A DNA stretch of 64,000 nucleotides from NCBI GenBank assembly GCA_036365455.1, contig JAWQUS010000017.1, forward strand, positions 8,680,001 to 8,744,000. The letters run 5' to 3'. A model generated the notes under the pieces. That model did no database searches, was not told the origin of the DNA, and worked only from the letters and a program-made list of their open reading frames with translations. Of this stretch, positions 26,101 through 36,103 are shown piece after piece (position 1 is the first letter of the stretch; the number at the start of each line of letters is the position of its first letter). This DNA is from Macrosoma leucophasiata (lineage: Eukaryota > Arthropoda > Insecta > Lepidoptera > Hedylidae). Made by a program: the position numbers and the translations under genes.

Positions 26101-29100
26101 GGCGGAAAAGGGTTGGTTTATTTTGGAATAGGTAACCTTTTAAAAAAATCCTTATTTACGTGTTTTTTTTTCTTTTCTTTTCTAAGCTTATCATATAAAT
26201 ATTAATATACTAATATAACAAATGAAAGTTACCATTCAATTATGGGACCAACATCTTTTACTGGAATGGACTCTTCATCAATGTCAGGGGAATCTGAACA
26301 TATAGATTTCAAATACCCTGACATATAAATTCTCACATCACATTCGATAAGGCCTCCATCTATGGGACACAAATGTCCCTGTTCATCAAAAATGGAGTAA
26401 CCGGTTATATTTGTTTGAGGCCTCTCTGTTATGTCACCTTCATCTCCTAAAATACACATATAATGTACATAGGTATCAGTATAATAAATTCAGGTGTATG
26501 TTTTCTTTCATGTGAACTTGATTAACACCTTAGGGCTCCGGAGTTGTAACGCATCTGCATTTTGACCTTGGTCTTTGTGTCAATAGACTGCAGTCATCAC
26601 TAAACATCAATGTGAACTGCATGCTTGTTTTCCACTTCCATTACATTAAAAAAAATGTTAGAAGAGTAAGATTGACAATACACACGCTTTTCTATGAAAT
26701 CTGCTTCAATCAAAGTAAGTGGGTGGAGCCTATTTTGGCGAGAAAATATACACCAATTAAGCTCGAAGCAAACGTGCCTGATTGGTCTTTGTTGTTGGTC
26801 TAGTTTGTACACGTGTTTAAAGACGTAATTATACTTACTACAAAATTAAGATGAGCGCCGTATTCGGTGTGACATGACATGAATGGTTCATCGCAAAACT
26901 GCACGTGAAGCACGCAGCTGCGGTACGGGCCTACGAGTATGGCCCTCTTGCCCGGGCAATAATCTGCCCTCGCTTCGACTAAGGCGTGACCATACAATAA
27001 GTTGGTTGTCGTGGGCGCAAGGAATCACCGGGGGGCTTATAATTTTATACATTTTTTTAAAATTAATATACATATTTTATTTAATATTTTTTTTTAGTTA
27101 AGTTTTCTTTATTGTTTTTTATTTATACATTTTTTCTTATACTTTATTGGTAGTAAGAGCTTTTTTACCCCTTGGGCATATTCTGTTTTCACCACGGGTA
27201 TCCTTACGAACACGACTTACAATAACAGCTGAACTGCAGAGGACAAACGGGGCCGCGGTGACCGCAACGACGTTTTGGCTTTAGCCGGGCGCTGCGACTA
27301 CGAGTGAAGACAAATAAATAGGCGCTCTTTATCTGCGGGTAGCATACCTATCTTATGTGCACTCGCGGGACAGGGACTGAGCCTACGTTATTGTCGCTTG
27401 CAATGTCGTCGTCTCGACGTGACCCCGGGGAGGCGGAGGGAAGTATGTCACGTGGGAGAGCATATCCTTCCGGTAGTCGACTGTGCAAGGGAGCGAATCC
27501 GCGGAGGTGCTCGTGTGGTCCGTTGTCGGCACAATCAAACATGTTGCACGCCAACCGGACCACAAACTTCCTTACAGATTCGATCCGTAAGTCGCGGGCT
27601 ATAACATCATTAGGTATGGATATCATCCGTAATGAGCCGGAGAGTCACATTCTGCTAGACCTGAAGTCGACGCCGCTGCTCAGGGAAGCATAAGCGTACC
27701 ACGCCGGTGCAGCGTGCGTCAACCTCGAGCGGATGTGTTTTATAGAGGCGGATTTCAACTCTAAGGGGCAACCCGGAACGGAATACCGGACGCAGCATCG
27801 GTTCTCGGCATTCGGTGTGAATGAGTTAGCTATATAGAAATACTCCCGGTTTTGACACGATCATATTAATTTGATAATTAACGAAATTTATCAACAAAAT
27901 TAAGATTTTCCGGTGATAAGCAATGCTACTAAGGGCCGATTTCACCGTCGTAATAAAACGCGATGAATTCTTGTAAAACGCGTTTTACGTTCACACTATG
28001 TCTGCTTTATTGTTCGGTTTTTACACTGCAACACTGAACAATTTGGCTTATTAAAGGTTTTTTCACCAGGTCACCAGACCGTACGCAAGTTGAAACAAAC
28101 TCTCAGCGGCTGGTGCGTATTGTCAATCTAACTCATCTAACAGTTTAAAAAAAATATGCTTACACTCATAGAGTCATAGCCCTACCGTAGGAATAAACCT
28201 GTGTCGTGGGTGCCGTTATATACACACAACACATACACAAACATACAGACCTAAAACAAATTTCTGTAGGCCATACAAATATTTGTCCCAGTTCGGGGAT
28301 CGAACTCGTGAGCCTCAGTTAAAACAGTCGTCACACACCGCTGAACTAAATGGTGCTCAACAAATAATAAAAAAATCTTTGGATGTAAAGTTATAATTTC
28401 AAGTTCAAATAAATACAATTTTAATATTCACTTACCAGAAGCCAATACCAATTTATCATTTGTTAGTGCTATAAATTCTTCAACTGCATTTTGGGGATGT
28501 CCTTGGTAGTAAATAATGTCTGAATTATTCAGAAATTGACCACATATGTCACATTTTTCTACGTCTGGTGTTTGTAGTTTATCATCGATTTTATTATTAT
28601 TGTCTAAATCATTGTTTAACCGATACCCAAGTTCAGTTTTAGTATCTTTGAAATTATCAGTCTCATGTCTGTTATTATTGTTAGATGTTTCATTTACATC
28701 AAGATCTGTCCTTGCTAATTTCATTTTTTTCTGTTAACAATTAAAACAATGTTGTAATTATAACACTGAAAATACAAATAATATTGAAATAATTGAAACA
28801 TTAAGTTGTTTTCTAAATTAAAAAATTTATTGAATTCCTTAGTTTACTAGCTGACCCGGCAAACTTTCTCAAAAGGTTACGGCAGCGTTTTCCCTGATAG
28901 CTCTGTGATTTTTTCCAACACCTCCGACATTTTTTGTTATACATATTCTAAGCATTGGTGGTAGAGCTCCAGTGACGGAGCTCGCGGGCGTAGGCACCAC
29001 CGCATTACCTAATATACTTGCCGCTAAATGGTAGTGTTCAACACTATCGTGTTCCGGTCAGGTGGTAATGTACGGCCCTGTAATTTCCGGCACAGAGGCA

Positions 29101-30423
29101 TAAGACCTTAGGCCTCAGGAGTGGTAACGCATCTGCATTTTGACCTTGGTCTTTGTGTGGGTGTCTATAGGCTGCAGTCATCACTTAACATCAATGTGAA
29201 CTGCATGCTTGTTTAACACTTCCATTACATAAAAAAAAAAAAAAATAACCAATTTACATAAATCCATCCAAATCATATACCTTCCTCAACAATAATTCTT
29301 ATCTATTGCTGAAACCGCATGAAATGCCGTACTTTGAGTTTATCATGAACAGACAAACGTGGCGGGGACTTTGTTTTATAATAAGTATAGATATGGATAG
29401 ATTATAATCCAATGCATATATATAATACATGTAACAAGTACAATCAAAGAATTAAAAATTTATTGTCTCAATTTGTCTCACCAATTTCTTTAATTCAATT
29501 AAATATACATATTTAAAGTATTCATTAAAATCCAAGGATATCGGTAAAATATTATACAACTTACATCATTGAGCTCATAACTTTCAGGACTTCTGCTTCT
29601 TTTAGTAGCAAACATAGTCGTAATTTTACGTTGGTTGATTTTAGACTTGTGAGTAGTTCTGAAAAAAAAATCTAATTGAGTATAGGCAACAGTGAAATAC
29701 AACATTTTATTTCTGACATAAATGAATAAGACTGGGTTGACTGGTCGAGAATGCTTCATAGCACTAAGTCCTCCTCATGTACGTTCAAGAAAATTTAAAT
29801 AAATAAATAAACACACAAAGCCTTATTTTTTTCAATTGCTACCAAAACACTTGATTCTTCTTTGCTTCTACATCCCAATTAGGTCACAAACGGATATCTG
29901 AATATTCACTTTGTTCTATGAATGTTCGTGTTTGTTTTTAAAACATGGTAGGTGTTTTAGATTTAAGTGGAAATCTTATGGATTTGTGTCTTTCTTTTTG
30001 CTGTCGCTTTTTCGTTTCATCCACTTTCAAATAACAAGGATGAAAGAAGTTTTACTTCAAAAACACAAGTTGTGTTGATAGTATTTATTAAGCACAAATC
30101 AAAAGTTGACCAAATGTATGAATTTAGATTAGTAGCATGAGACTTTCAGAATGTGAAGCGAGTGCGTACAGGAGTGTTTAGTTTTGCACGAAACGAAACA
30201 GTAACTTCGTGCTATAGAATTATAATATCTCTATGCTTCGTGCTTATATTTCCTAGAAAGGCTCACCCTTTCGAGAGTGTATAAGTTTAAAAAAGTTCAA
30301 CATAGAAAAAAATATAAATAGTACATACTCCTGGCATGGTGTCTCTTTAGTGAGGTTTTCCTCATATCTTGAAGGCTGGTCATCACTAAGGGCCGGAGAC
30401 TCAACTGTAGCCGTAGGCATCAT
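14151..30423 (-). CDS. DNMT1: DNA (cytosine-5)-methyltransferase 1, eight coding exons
   Basis: Maintenance methyltransferase that copies CpG methylation onto the new strand after replication in the nucleus. Exons on the minus strand: 30423-30329, 29658-29565, 28730-28436, 26446-26233, 25709-22715, 21991-21811, 21495-21314, 14234-14151. All junctions are GT-AG and keep frame, giving 1379 residues. The start is supported by an in-frame TGA 18 bp upstream of a double ATG. Seen in order: PIP-box-like Q41-RK-I-TT-M-F48; RFTS from about 121; CXXC zinc finger about 410-455 with the KFGG loop; two BAH domains (about 505-640 and 710-880); Gly-Lys linker 889-901; methyltransferase with motif I (FAGCGG, ~921), PCQ with catalytic Cys1004, ENV at 1044-1046, QTRRR at 1086 and motif X ([10 protein letters not shown]) from 1353. 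A vertebrate-type DMAP1-binding N-terminus is absent. The last intron (14235-21313) holds a copia element. Exon borders come from inspection only. Confidence 0.96.
14505..14763 (+). pseudogene. fragment of a SWIM-type zinc-finger protein, probable
   Basis: A plus-strand frame in the last DNMT1 intron reads through [15 protein letters not shown], then [11 protein letters not shown], then [13 protein letters not shown]. The CxC followed by a degraded C-x-H resembles the SWIM finger of an uncharacterised insect family often associated with repeats. The second half of the finger is damaged (the Cys of CxH is missing) and the frame stops at once. It is antisense to DNMT1 and directly precedes the copia 5' end. 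Identification rests on motif memory, so moderate at best. Confidence 0.4.
15081..20376 (+). pseudogene. copia gag-pol polyprotein, multiply disrupted
   Basis: Gag begins near 15081 and is broken by TAA at 15342-15344 in the same frame. Then follow a zinc knuckle [14 protein letters not shown] (~15807), the protease motif DNGATSH (Asn where DSG is usual, ~15980), the GAG-pre-integrase HxxxH-CxxC region (~16410-16510), and integrase with the catalytic triad in HTDVCG, SDNGGEF and ERENRT. A LINE splits pol at 17564-18745. Reverse transcriptase resumes at about 18940 ([21 protein letters not shown]) and is stopped by TAG at 19498-19500 just before the YVDD catalytic box. A frameshift near 19820 precedes RNase H ([21 protein letters not shown]). 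At least four lesions make it dead. Confidence 0.9.
17558..18745 (-). mobile_element. LINE inserted in the copia element, 5'-truncated
   Basis: A minus-strand LINE copy with an (AAAT)n tail (plus: ATTT repeats 17561-17585) interrupts copia pol. TGAATTT occurs at both edges (17558-17564 and about 18738-18745) and is the likely target duplication. An open frame at 17922-18446 encodes the C-terminal part of a LINE ORF2 closely related to that at 2532. Some RT sequence lies upstream to about 18740, disrupted by stops. It is younger than the copia insertion and gives the order DNMT1 intron, then copia, then LINE. Confidence 0.85.
20439..20543. repeat. perfect palindrome, 50-bp arms, 5-bp spacer
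   Basis: The left arm 20439-20488 (starts AGCAGTAAACG, ends GACCGTAT) is exactly complementary to 20494-20543, separated by GACAT. It lies about 60 bp past the last copia codons, near where the polypurine tract and 3' LTR should be. Perfect identity means a recent origin or an assembly fold-back. Confidence 0.95.
20735..21127 (+). repeat. lepidopteran interspersed repeat (AACCCGG...GGAACCCT type)
   Basis: The segment opens AACCCGGACAAGTGCGAG and closes GTACGGAACCCTAAAA, with a (GACA)n tract and the AATCGGTCGAGTAGTTTCGG phrase between. This combination is a familiar interspersed repeat in moth and butterfly genomes. It has no coding capacity and its class is uncertain. Confidence 0.6.
22164..22520 (+). 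repeat. 5S rRNA-derived SINE with LINE-like tail
   Basis: Within 22201-22255 the order TTAAGCACTACGGGCGCGGTC ... GATGGGTGACCGCT matches the internal control region of 5S rRNA (box A, intermediate element and box C spacing), with substitutions. It continues into a GC-rich body and a LINE-type 3' end with the phrase GCAGTGGGACGTATAATGGG. A 5S head joined to a LINE tail defines SINE3-type elements. It lies in a DNMT1 intron (21992-22714) and is antisense to the gene. Confidence 0.7.
26532..26655 (+). repeat. A-tailed repeat (family R1), 5'-truncated copy
   Basis: It matches the 3' half of the 28956 copy and ends in CATTACATTAAAAAAAA. It lies in DNMT1 intron 3. Confidence 0.7.
26833..27013 (-). 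other. GC-rich open segment with a good splice-donor context
   Basis: On the minus strand an open frame ([19 protein letters not shown] ... EYGAHLNFV) ends exactly at GTAAGTAT (donor at about 26836-26837). It lies in the third DNMT1 intron. Including it in DNMT1 would insert residues into a region of RFTS that aligns without a gap, so it is not a DNMT1 exon. It may be an old coding fragment carried by a repeat. I do not recognise the protein. Confidence 0.2.
27340..27640 (-). mobile_element. Jockey-like LINE ORF2 C-terminus, fragment
   Basis: The minus-strand frame at 27348-27626 contains [18 protein letters not shown] followed by a Leu-Arg-Gly and Pro-rich tail. This resembles the C-terminal block of Jockey-type LINE ORF2 proteins. 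The surrounding GC-rich DNA (about 27230-27840) contrasts with the AT-rich intron and probably all belongs to this insertion. Confidence 0.45.
28151..28358 (-). repeat. tRNA-derived SINE, diverged copy
   Basis: It aligns along its length with the better copy at 55761-55962. A degenerate B box is seen on the minus strand (complement of GGGGATCGAACTCG at about 28296-28309). The body shares the CCTGTGTCGTGGGTGCCGTT block. Confidence 0.75.
28848..29395. repeat. older repeat (AGCTGACCCGGCAAAC type) split by a later insertion
   Basis: The left part begins at AGCTGACCCGGCAAACTTTC (28849). The right part resumes after the A-tail at about 29246 and ends near GGCGGGGACTTTGTTTTATAATAAG. The R1 copy at 28956-29245 lies between them. 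The same opening phrase appears at 54029 and 54151. Confidence 0.5.
28956..29245 (+). repeat. A-tailed interspersed repeat (family R1), reference copy
   Basis: The best-preserved copy of the family in the window: it opens TGGTGGTAGAGCTCCAGTGA, contains the TTCCGGCACAGAGGCATAA core and ends CATTACAT followed by an A15-type tail. It lies in DNMT1 intron 2, nested in an older repeat. Confidence 0.85.
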
Positions 30424-32664
30424 GTAGTCATGTAAAGGTCACAATTTTAGGACACATATAGAACCAAAACTATTAACGTCATATGAATTCAACAAATACT
30501 AATATAAAGTTCTATAAGGTAAAATAAGTTGATAACATATTTAAACGTATCGTATAATTAATTTGTGTAAAAATTAGGAATACAAAAATGTTAGATGTGG
30601 TTTGCACGGTTTGTTTGTTTAGCTGTCAAAACAAACATGGCGCGAAACGAAAACGAATACGAAACCACAGACTCACGGACCATTGAGATATTACATATGG
30701 AGAGTAGAGAGGACACATTCTACTATAGAAACAGTAGTTTACAATAATGGGTAAAATCAACATATGTCTGACAAAAACAGCTTTCTAACTAACCAGCAGT
30801 TCCCTATGTAAAAAGAGACACAAAATTTATGCAGAGTATCAATCAAGAGCTTGAAGGTAAAAATGGAGACCACACTAGTCATACCTATTTGAAGCAAACC
30901 TAAATATAGCTATCTCTTTCTCCGGGGGCAGGCTGTCTCTTTCTAAGTAGGGTGACCATAAAGTTACAATTTTCCAGGATATGACTATGATTTATTTAAG
31001 ATGACATAATGTTCTTTTTTTTTCTTTTTGTTTGGCAAAGAGACAGCTATAGACTATGAAGCCATTGATCAAGTAATATTATAATTACAACTGCTCATTT
31101 CATAAATATCTAACATAGTGAATTAATATATTTATGGAGGATGACGATGATGAGATGGTTCCTTCATGATATGGTAGTTAATGGGATGTCCAGTGAACTA
31201 ATGGGGAGTAGGACCTTCTTATGAAGTCTCGGAGGCACACGAAAAAACACTTTACATTGCATTAAATCACTTTCCTACACCAGTGCACGCTATCGATTGC
31301 TTTATGATAAAAATCCCACAATTTTGACACACAAAACATTACTACACATATATATTTTTTTTATCTAACGGAGGTGACAAACACGCAGCACGGATGTTTA
31401 GTGACGACTGTAGCCTAATGACACCTACACAAAAACCAGTGGTAAATGTGCAGATGCGTTGCCACCCCTGAGGCTTAAGATGATCTGCCTCTGTGGTAGT
31501 TAAAGATTTCGAACATCCCCATTATAACAGTCCGTTAAAACCTTTTTCTTTCCAGTAAGATGGCATTACTAAGGCCGGGTTCCAATAACTTACCAACATC
31601 CGTACGTATATTTAGGAACGGTTGACTGTGAGAGTTAATTTAAGGATGAAATGTCGAATTATAACGATGTTAGTAAGCTATGTAAGCCTACCTACGTTGA
31701 TAATTTATTGAAACCGAGCATAGGAAAAGAATGAAAATCTTGTCAATAATTAAGCATTTATCAATGAACTTTGAATGAACCCCAAACTTTAAGACGAAAT
31801 GTCTTGTGGTGCACAAGACATTGAATGAATGAAAAATTATGAATTTAGGAGTGTTTAAGAAAGAATTGTGGTAAATCGCATTTTTTTTATGTAATGGAAG
31901 TGGCAAACAAGCATGCAGTTCACATTTATGTTAAGTGATGACTGCAGTCTATAGACACTAACACAAAGACCAAGGTCGAAGTGCAGATGCGTTACCAGCA
32001 CAGGTCTAAGGTGTTATGCCCCTATGCCGGAAATTACGGAGCCGTACATTAAACTTGAAATAATTAAACATTAAATTTGAAATATTCCATTGTATCATAC
32101 TATGTGTAGATACTATAAGGGTGTGGCGATGATACAAATTGTCAATTAAACATTTCTATTATAAAGTTGATTATTTTTGCAGAAATCCATAGCGAAATGA
32201 GTTCCACACACAGCTACGAGTCCATGATTTTAAATTGAGCTTAAGGAAAATAGGGATAAAATAAAATGGTGTAAGTCCGTTTTATTTTATATGCCATTAA
32301 AATCAATTTATTAACAATGTTTATAGTGGTTTACAATGTAAGTTCAGATTCTATTGTATATATGAAAGTATAACATATCATTTGCTTTCGTTAAAAAATA
32401 TTTTTTTCTGCAAACCTCTTGCATTATTGAATTATTAATACATACTACTTAAAGTTATTGTTCTAAAATTTCGTGGATGCAATCATAGATTTAATATTTA
32501 CTTAAATCTATGGATGAAATACAACTTGTAACTTCACGCTCGGGTTAGCCTCTCAAGCAACGAGAAAATTATATACCCTTAGAAACTATATACCTACCCG
32601 GGCATACTACATTTAATTTGATTGAAAATAATATAATGTTAGTTCGTATTTTCAAAAAAAGTCG
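30424..32664. other. DNMT1 upstream region with repeat fragments, no gene
   Basis: No coding region is supported. Partial R1 copies in reverse orientation occur at about 31355-31515 and 31880-32056. A different repeat at about 31131-31320 matches 48950-49115 (shared phrase AATCACTTTCCTACACC). The DNMT1 promoter should lie just right of 30423, but no clear core promoter motif was recognised. Confidence 0.5.
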
Positions 32665-33274
32665 ATTCTATACTTTGATTATATATTTTATACGTCTAGA
32701 TGGAGCGTCGCCTTACAAACGCTGCAAAAACAATGTCCCAATTCGAAAATCCTTGTCTGTGTAACACACACTAGTATGTATATTTTATTCGCTTTACACA
32801 CACTACTCAACTGGTGAAAATGTTACTTGCTTATGACATTTTCCCCTAAAAATAGGAAAAAATTAGCTTAAGTCGAGTTCAATTTTTTCATAATGTGTGA
32901 CATAATAATATTACGATATTCGTCGGGTCGTCTCACAGTAGCTTTAGTTATATTCGTTTTAAGTTATTTTTATTTTTTTGTTTGTATTGGTACGTGTATT
33001 ACCTTAAGTTATTCGTTGTTAGTTATTTGTTCTTATAGGTCGCGCCACGTAAAAAGAACGCTGGAAGAAAGTAGTAGGGATGTGTTCGCGCATCGGTACA
33101 CTCGCGCACGAAAGTACTAGCCCTATTGGTTTATTTTTGATCTAGCTTTCGCTTGCGGTTTCGTGTATTGGTAGGCAGATTGAAAACTATATTACATAGA
33201 ATAACATAAAATGAAATAAAAACACATGTTTATTTCAGACTATAATGTTTAATTTTCATAACTACTATAAAAAA

Positions 33275-34690
33275 TTAAACTAACGGCGCAACGCCTTCCA
33301 TTAAGTCGTCGCGGGTGGCGTGAAATCCAGATGACGACGCGGTGTTGGTACTAGATTCGGCCACTTCATCTTCGTCGCTGTCGTCACTTGAGCCTTCATC
33401 ATCGTTTGAGTCCGAATCATCATCATCGACGCGAATTATAAATTTTTCTGTCATCATATCGACCACATGATCACTTTTAAAATACTCGGCTTCTATTTTC
33501 TTGACTTTAGTGCATAATTTTCCCCATTCTGTAGCTCCCATTAGATTTACTTTTTCATTAATTAATTCATTTATTCGTGTCAGGTTCCAACTCACATTTT
33601 TACTGGCGACATATCCCTTTATTTGGGACCAGGCCATTTCTATAGGATTCAAGTCAGGGTGATACGGGGGCAAACGGAGTACAGAATGGCCTGCTTCGTT
33701 TAAAATAGCATCGCTATTAAATTTCTTAAATTCTTCTTTGTTTTTTTTTATTATGTTGTACAACTCCGGCTTTAGCATGCATTCTTCAAATGGAATTCCT
33801 TTTTGACGGAGCCAGAGTTGCATGTCTGCTTTTTTTGTGTTGACCGTTGGTGCAGTATCGACTTGTTTATTATGATAAGACGCATTATCCACTACCACGA
33901 CTGAATTAGGCGGTAAATTCGGCATTAGTTTAGTACGCAGCCACCGCTCATAATTATCAGAGTTCATGTTGTCATGGTAGTCGCCGCCTTTTGTGCCGGC
34001 TTTGAATGTCAGTAGAGCATTCGGCACAAAACCTGATTCACCACCCGCATGCACTATGACCAAGCGGCTACCTTTGGAGATAGGTTTTTTAATGCCTTTT
34101 GTGGGACCGTCTGTCCAAGAATGATGAGACGTATGGGAACTATCCACGTATGATTCATTAGTGTAAATGATTGGTCTTCCTTCTTCTCTATATTTTTTTA
34201 TCTTTCTCAGATATTCAATCCTCTGAAAGCGTATTTGTGACTGCTCAATTAAAAGCTTTCTATTGCTTTCTGTTTTTGCCCACTTAAAACCCATTTTTTT
34301 TATTATTCGCCTGAGACTTGTAGCAGATCCTTGGAAATTTAGGTCATCCTGTAACTTCCTTCGCAACTTGCCTATGGTAGGCCATTCTTTTTCAGTGTCG
34401 TGGAAATTGTGGATCATTCGTTTTCTTACACCCTGGTCAAAGCTGTCCGGTTCTGTTACTGGTTTTTGTTTAATTCTTTTATTTTTGCCGGGAGTTCGGA
34501 ATACAGTAAGAAATGCCGAATCTTTTGAACCTTTTACAATTCGTCTCACTGTAGACTCGGAACATTTTGTTGCCTCAGCTGTCCGTTTCATACATTGTTT
34601 TAAATTAACAGCTGCATTATTATCAGCCTCTGTCTTCATAAAACAATATACATTGTAAATTATTTTCCCTTCTTTTCTATGTAGGACCAT
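33275..34690 (-). CDS. DDE-superfamily transposase (IS630/DDE_3-like)
   Basis: An uninterrupted frame of 471 codons from the ATG at 34690; a second ATG at 34639 could also start it. The N-terminal third is helix-turn-helix-like (AEATKCSESTVRRIVKG; then SATSLRRIIKKMGFKW). The catalytic region shows PIIYTNESYVDSSHTS, SVVVVDNASYHNKQ and LPPYHPDLNPIEMAW; the second Asp and the final Glu of a D-D-E triad are present. At the first position, Asn stands where an Asp is normal before Glu (T-N-E instead of T-D-E), so the enzyme may be catalytically dead. The C-terminus is a strongly acidic Asp/Ser tail. An open frame between intact ends indicates recent mobility. Confidence 0.85.
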   Translation of the reverse strand: MVLHRKEGKIIYNVYCFMKTEADNNAAVNLKQCMKRTAEATKCSESTVRRIVKGSKDSAFLTVFRTPGKNKRIKQKPVTEPDSFDQGVRKRMIHNFHDTEKEWPTIGKLRRKLQDDLNFQGSATSLRRIIKKMGFKWAKTESNRKLLIEQSQIRFQRIEYLRKIKKYREEGRPIIYTNESYVDSSHTSHHSWTDGPTKGIKKPISKGSRLVIVHAGGESGFVPNALLTFKAGTKGGDYHDNMNSDNYERWLRTKLMPNLPPNSVVVVDNASYHNKQVDTAPTVNTKKADMQLWLRQKGIPFEECMLKPELYNIIKKNKEEFKKFNSDAILNEAGHSVLRLPPYHPDLNPIEMAWSQIKGYVASKNVSWNLTRINELINEKVNLMGATEWGKLCTKVKKIEAEYFKSDHVVDMMTEKFIIRVDDDDSDSNDDEGSSDDSDEDEVAESSTNTASSSGFHATRDDLMEGVAPLV

Positions 34691-35301
34691 TTCGTAAGTA
34701 AACACTTTTGTGCGCGATGGTATTTCGAGAACAAACGTAACGTGGACACAGGGCGGATAGCAAAGGTCGACTGACGAACCAATAGCGCGGCGGCTTTTTC
34801 CTTCGGGGGTTATAAAATAATGTTATTAAAATAAATGTAAGTGTATTAAGTCCTCCAGACACGAGAAAAATATGACAATTGAAATTCAATTGTGTCTGGG
34901 CGCCGGTGGCCTTACGTTCCTTGACAGGTTAAACATATATTTTATATAGATTTTATTTTGTTACTTCATATTTATCTGGGAAGATTTTAAATCAAAAACT
35001 GGCAACACAGTAAACATGGCGTTCAATGAATCGTACCAATGCGACGTAAAATTAAATATTGTTGATTTAATTCTGGGATACGTTTAGGACTATGGAATGT
35101 GTAGTTACCGATAGTAAGAAATGTTTTTAGATGTTTTCATTCTTCTTTTGTAATTTCGGAACACTTTAATAGCGCAAATCGTCATAATGAAAGCATAGAC
35201 GTGGACGTGTTTACGTTACAATGACAGTATCGCTACTGAGCGAGCGGAACGAAGTTATGAGCCAACAGTTAACTGATATTTTTTGGACGCTTAAGAACTT
35301 A

Positions 35302-35439
35302 TGGTGAGATTCACAGAATGCACTACGACTTTACTTTGAGCAAAGTATGCTTAGAACTGTCAGTTTAGTATGGGTTTTGACAGTTCAAAGGCGTACTTTG
35401 CTCAAAGTAAAGTCGTAGTGCGGTCTGTGAATCTCACCA
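35302..35439. mobile_element. palindromic MITE with TTA target duplication
   Basis: A near-complete fold-back: TGGTGAGATTCACAGAATGC at the left and its complement at the right (ends CTCACCA at 35439), with arms of about 55-60 bp and a short centre. TTA flanks both sides (35299-35301, 35440-35442). TWA duplication suggests PIF/Harbinger mobilisation. It sits inside the DDE element, next to its right TIR. Confidence 0.85.
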
Positions 35440-35482
35440 TTAGATGCTCCATCTAGACGTGTATATAATCAAAGATTCTATA

Positions 35483-36103
35483 AAACATTCTCAATTAGTA
35501 AAGTTATTATGGTCAGACTACTTCAACACTACTGATAACGATATGATAGAAACAAACTTATTTTAAATTGCTTAAATCAATGTAATTCAATGTAAGACTA
35601 TTAGAAATTACTAAAGTTAACATTCATTAATTTGTTTAAAATACTGACTTATAATTTTAGCAAGACATTAAGCGAAAATACAACAAGAATATGTCTACAG
35701 TGATTCGACACAAAAATTACGATTCAAACACTTGTTCACGTAAAATCTTTGGTCACTTCCTGAATGCCTGAATGCACAACCTCCAACTATGCAATTATTT
35801 ACCATTGCTACTAACTTTCACGAATTCCAAAACACAACGAAAACATAAAAACTAAATAGTAAACATCCGCCATTTTAGACCGATCTTGATTTGTCATTAC
35901 TGCTAAGCAGATTCAATGTTGCCGTGCTATGTATTTCCGTACAGTCCATAGAAGTCGGTGTATATTTTCAACTGAGACACTAACTCAAAATAGTCAATGT
36001 GATATATATTATTAATAATTTTTAAAACAGTTGAATTAATACATTTAATAAGTTGTAAATAAATTATGCAGTAATGTTTATCATGTAATTCTGTAACTGT
36101 GGT
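35483..36103. other. no gene seen
   Basis: AT-rich sequence without a supported feature; a small open frame on the minus strand at 35927-36163 looks non-coding. Confidence 0.4.

Larger units (their letters stand above)
32673..35474 (-). mobile_element. DDE transposon with TIRs and apparent 8-bp target duplication
   Basis: The left end CTTTGATTATATA ... ACGTCTAGATGGAGCGTC (32673 onward) is repeated in inverted form at the right end (TIR about 30-36 bp; the right copy lacks a 6-bp stretch). ATTCTATA directly flanks both ends (32665-32672 and 35475-35482). The element is 2.8 kb, carries one transposase gene, and contains a later palindromic MITE at 35302-35439. An 8-bp duplication does not fit Tc1/mariner, although the transposase has an IS630-like DDE core. 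Confidence 0.8.

Noticed and set aside
27355..27693. 112-codon plus-strand frame in GC-rich DNA
   Set aside because: The opposite strand carries a Jockey-like LINE C-terminus, so the plus frame is probably its shadow.
26233..28436. Extra DNMT1 exon between exons 3 and 4
   Set aside because: Exons 3 and 4 join in frame, and the RFTS region aligns without a significant gap.
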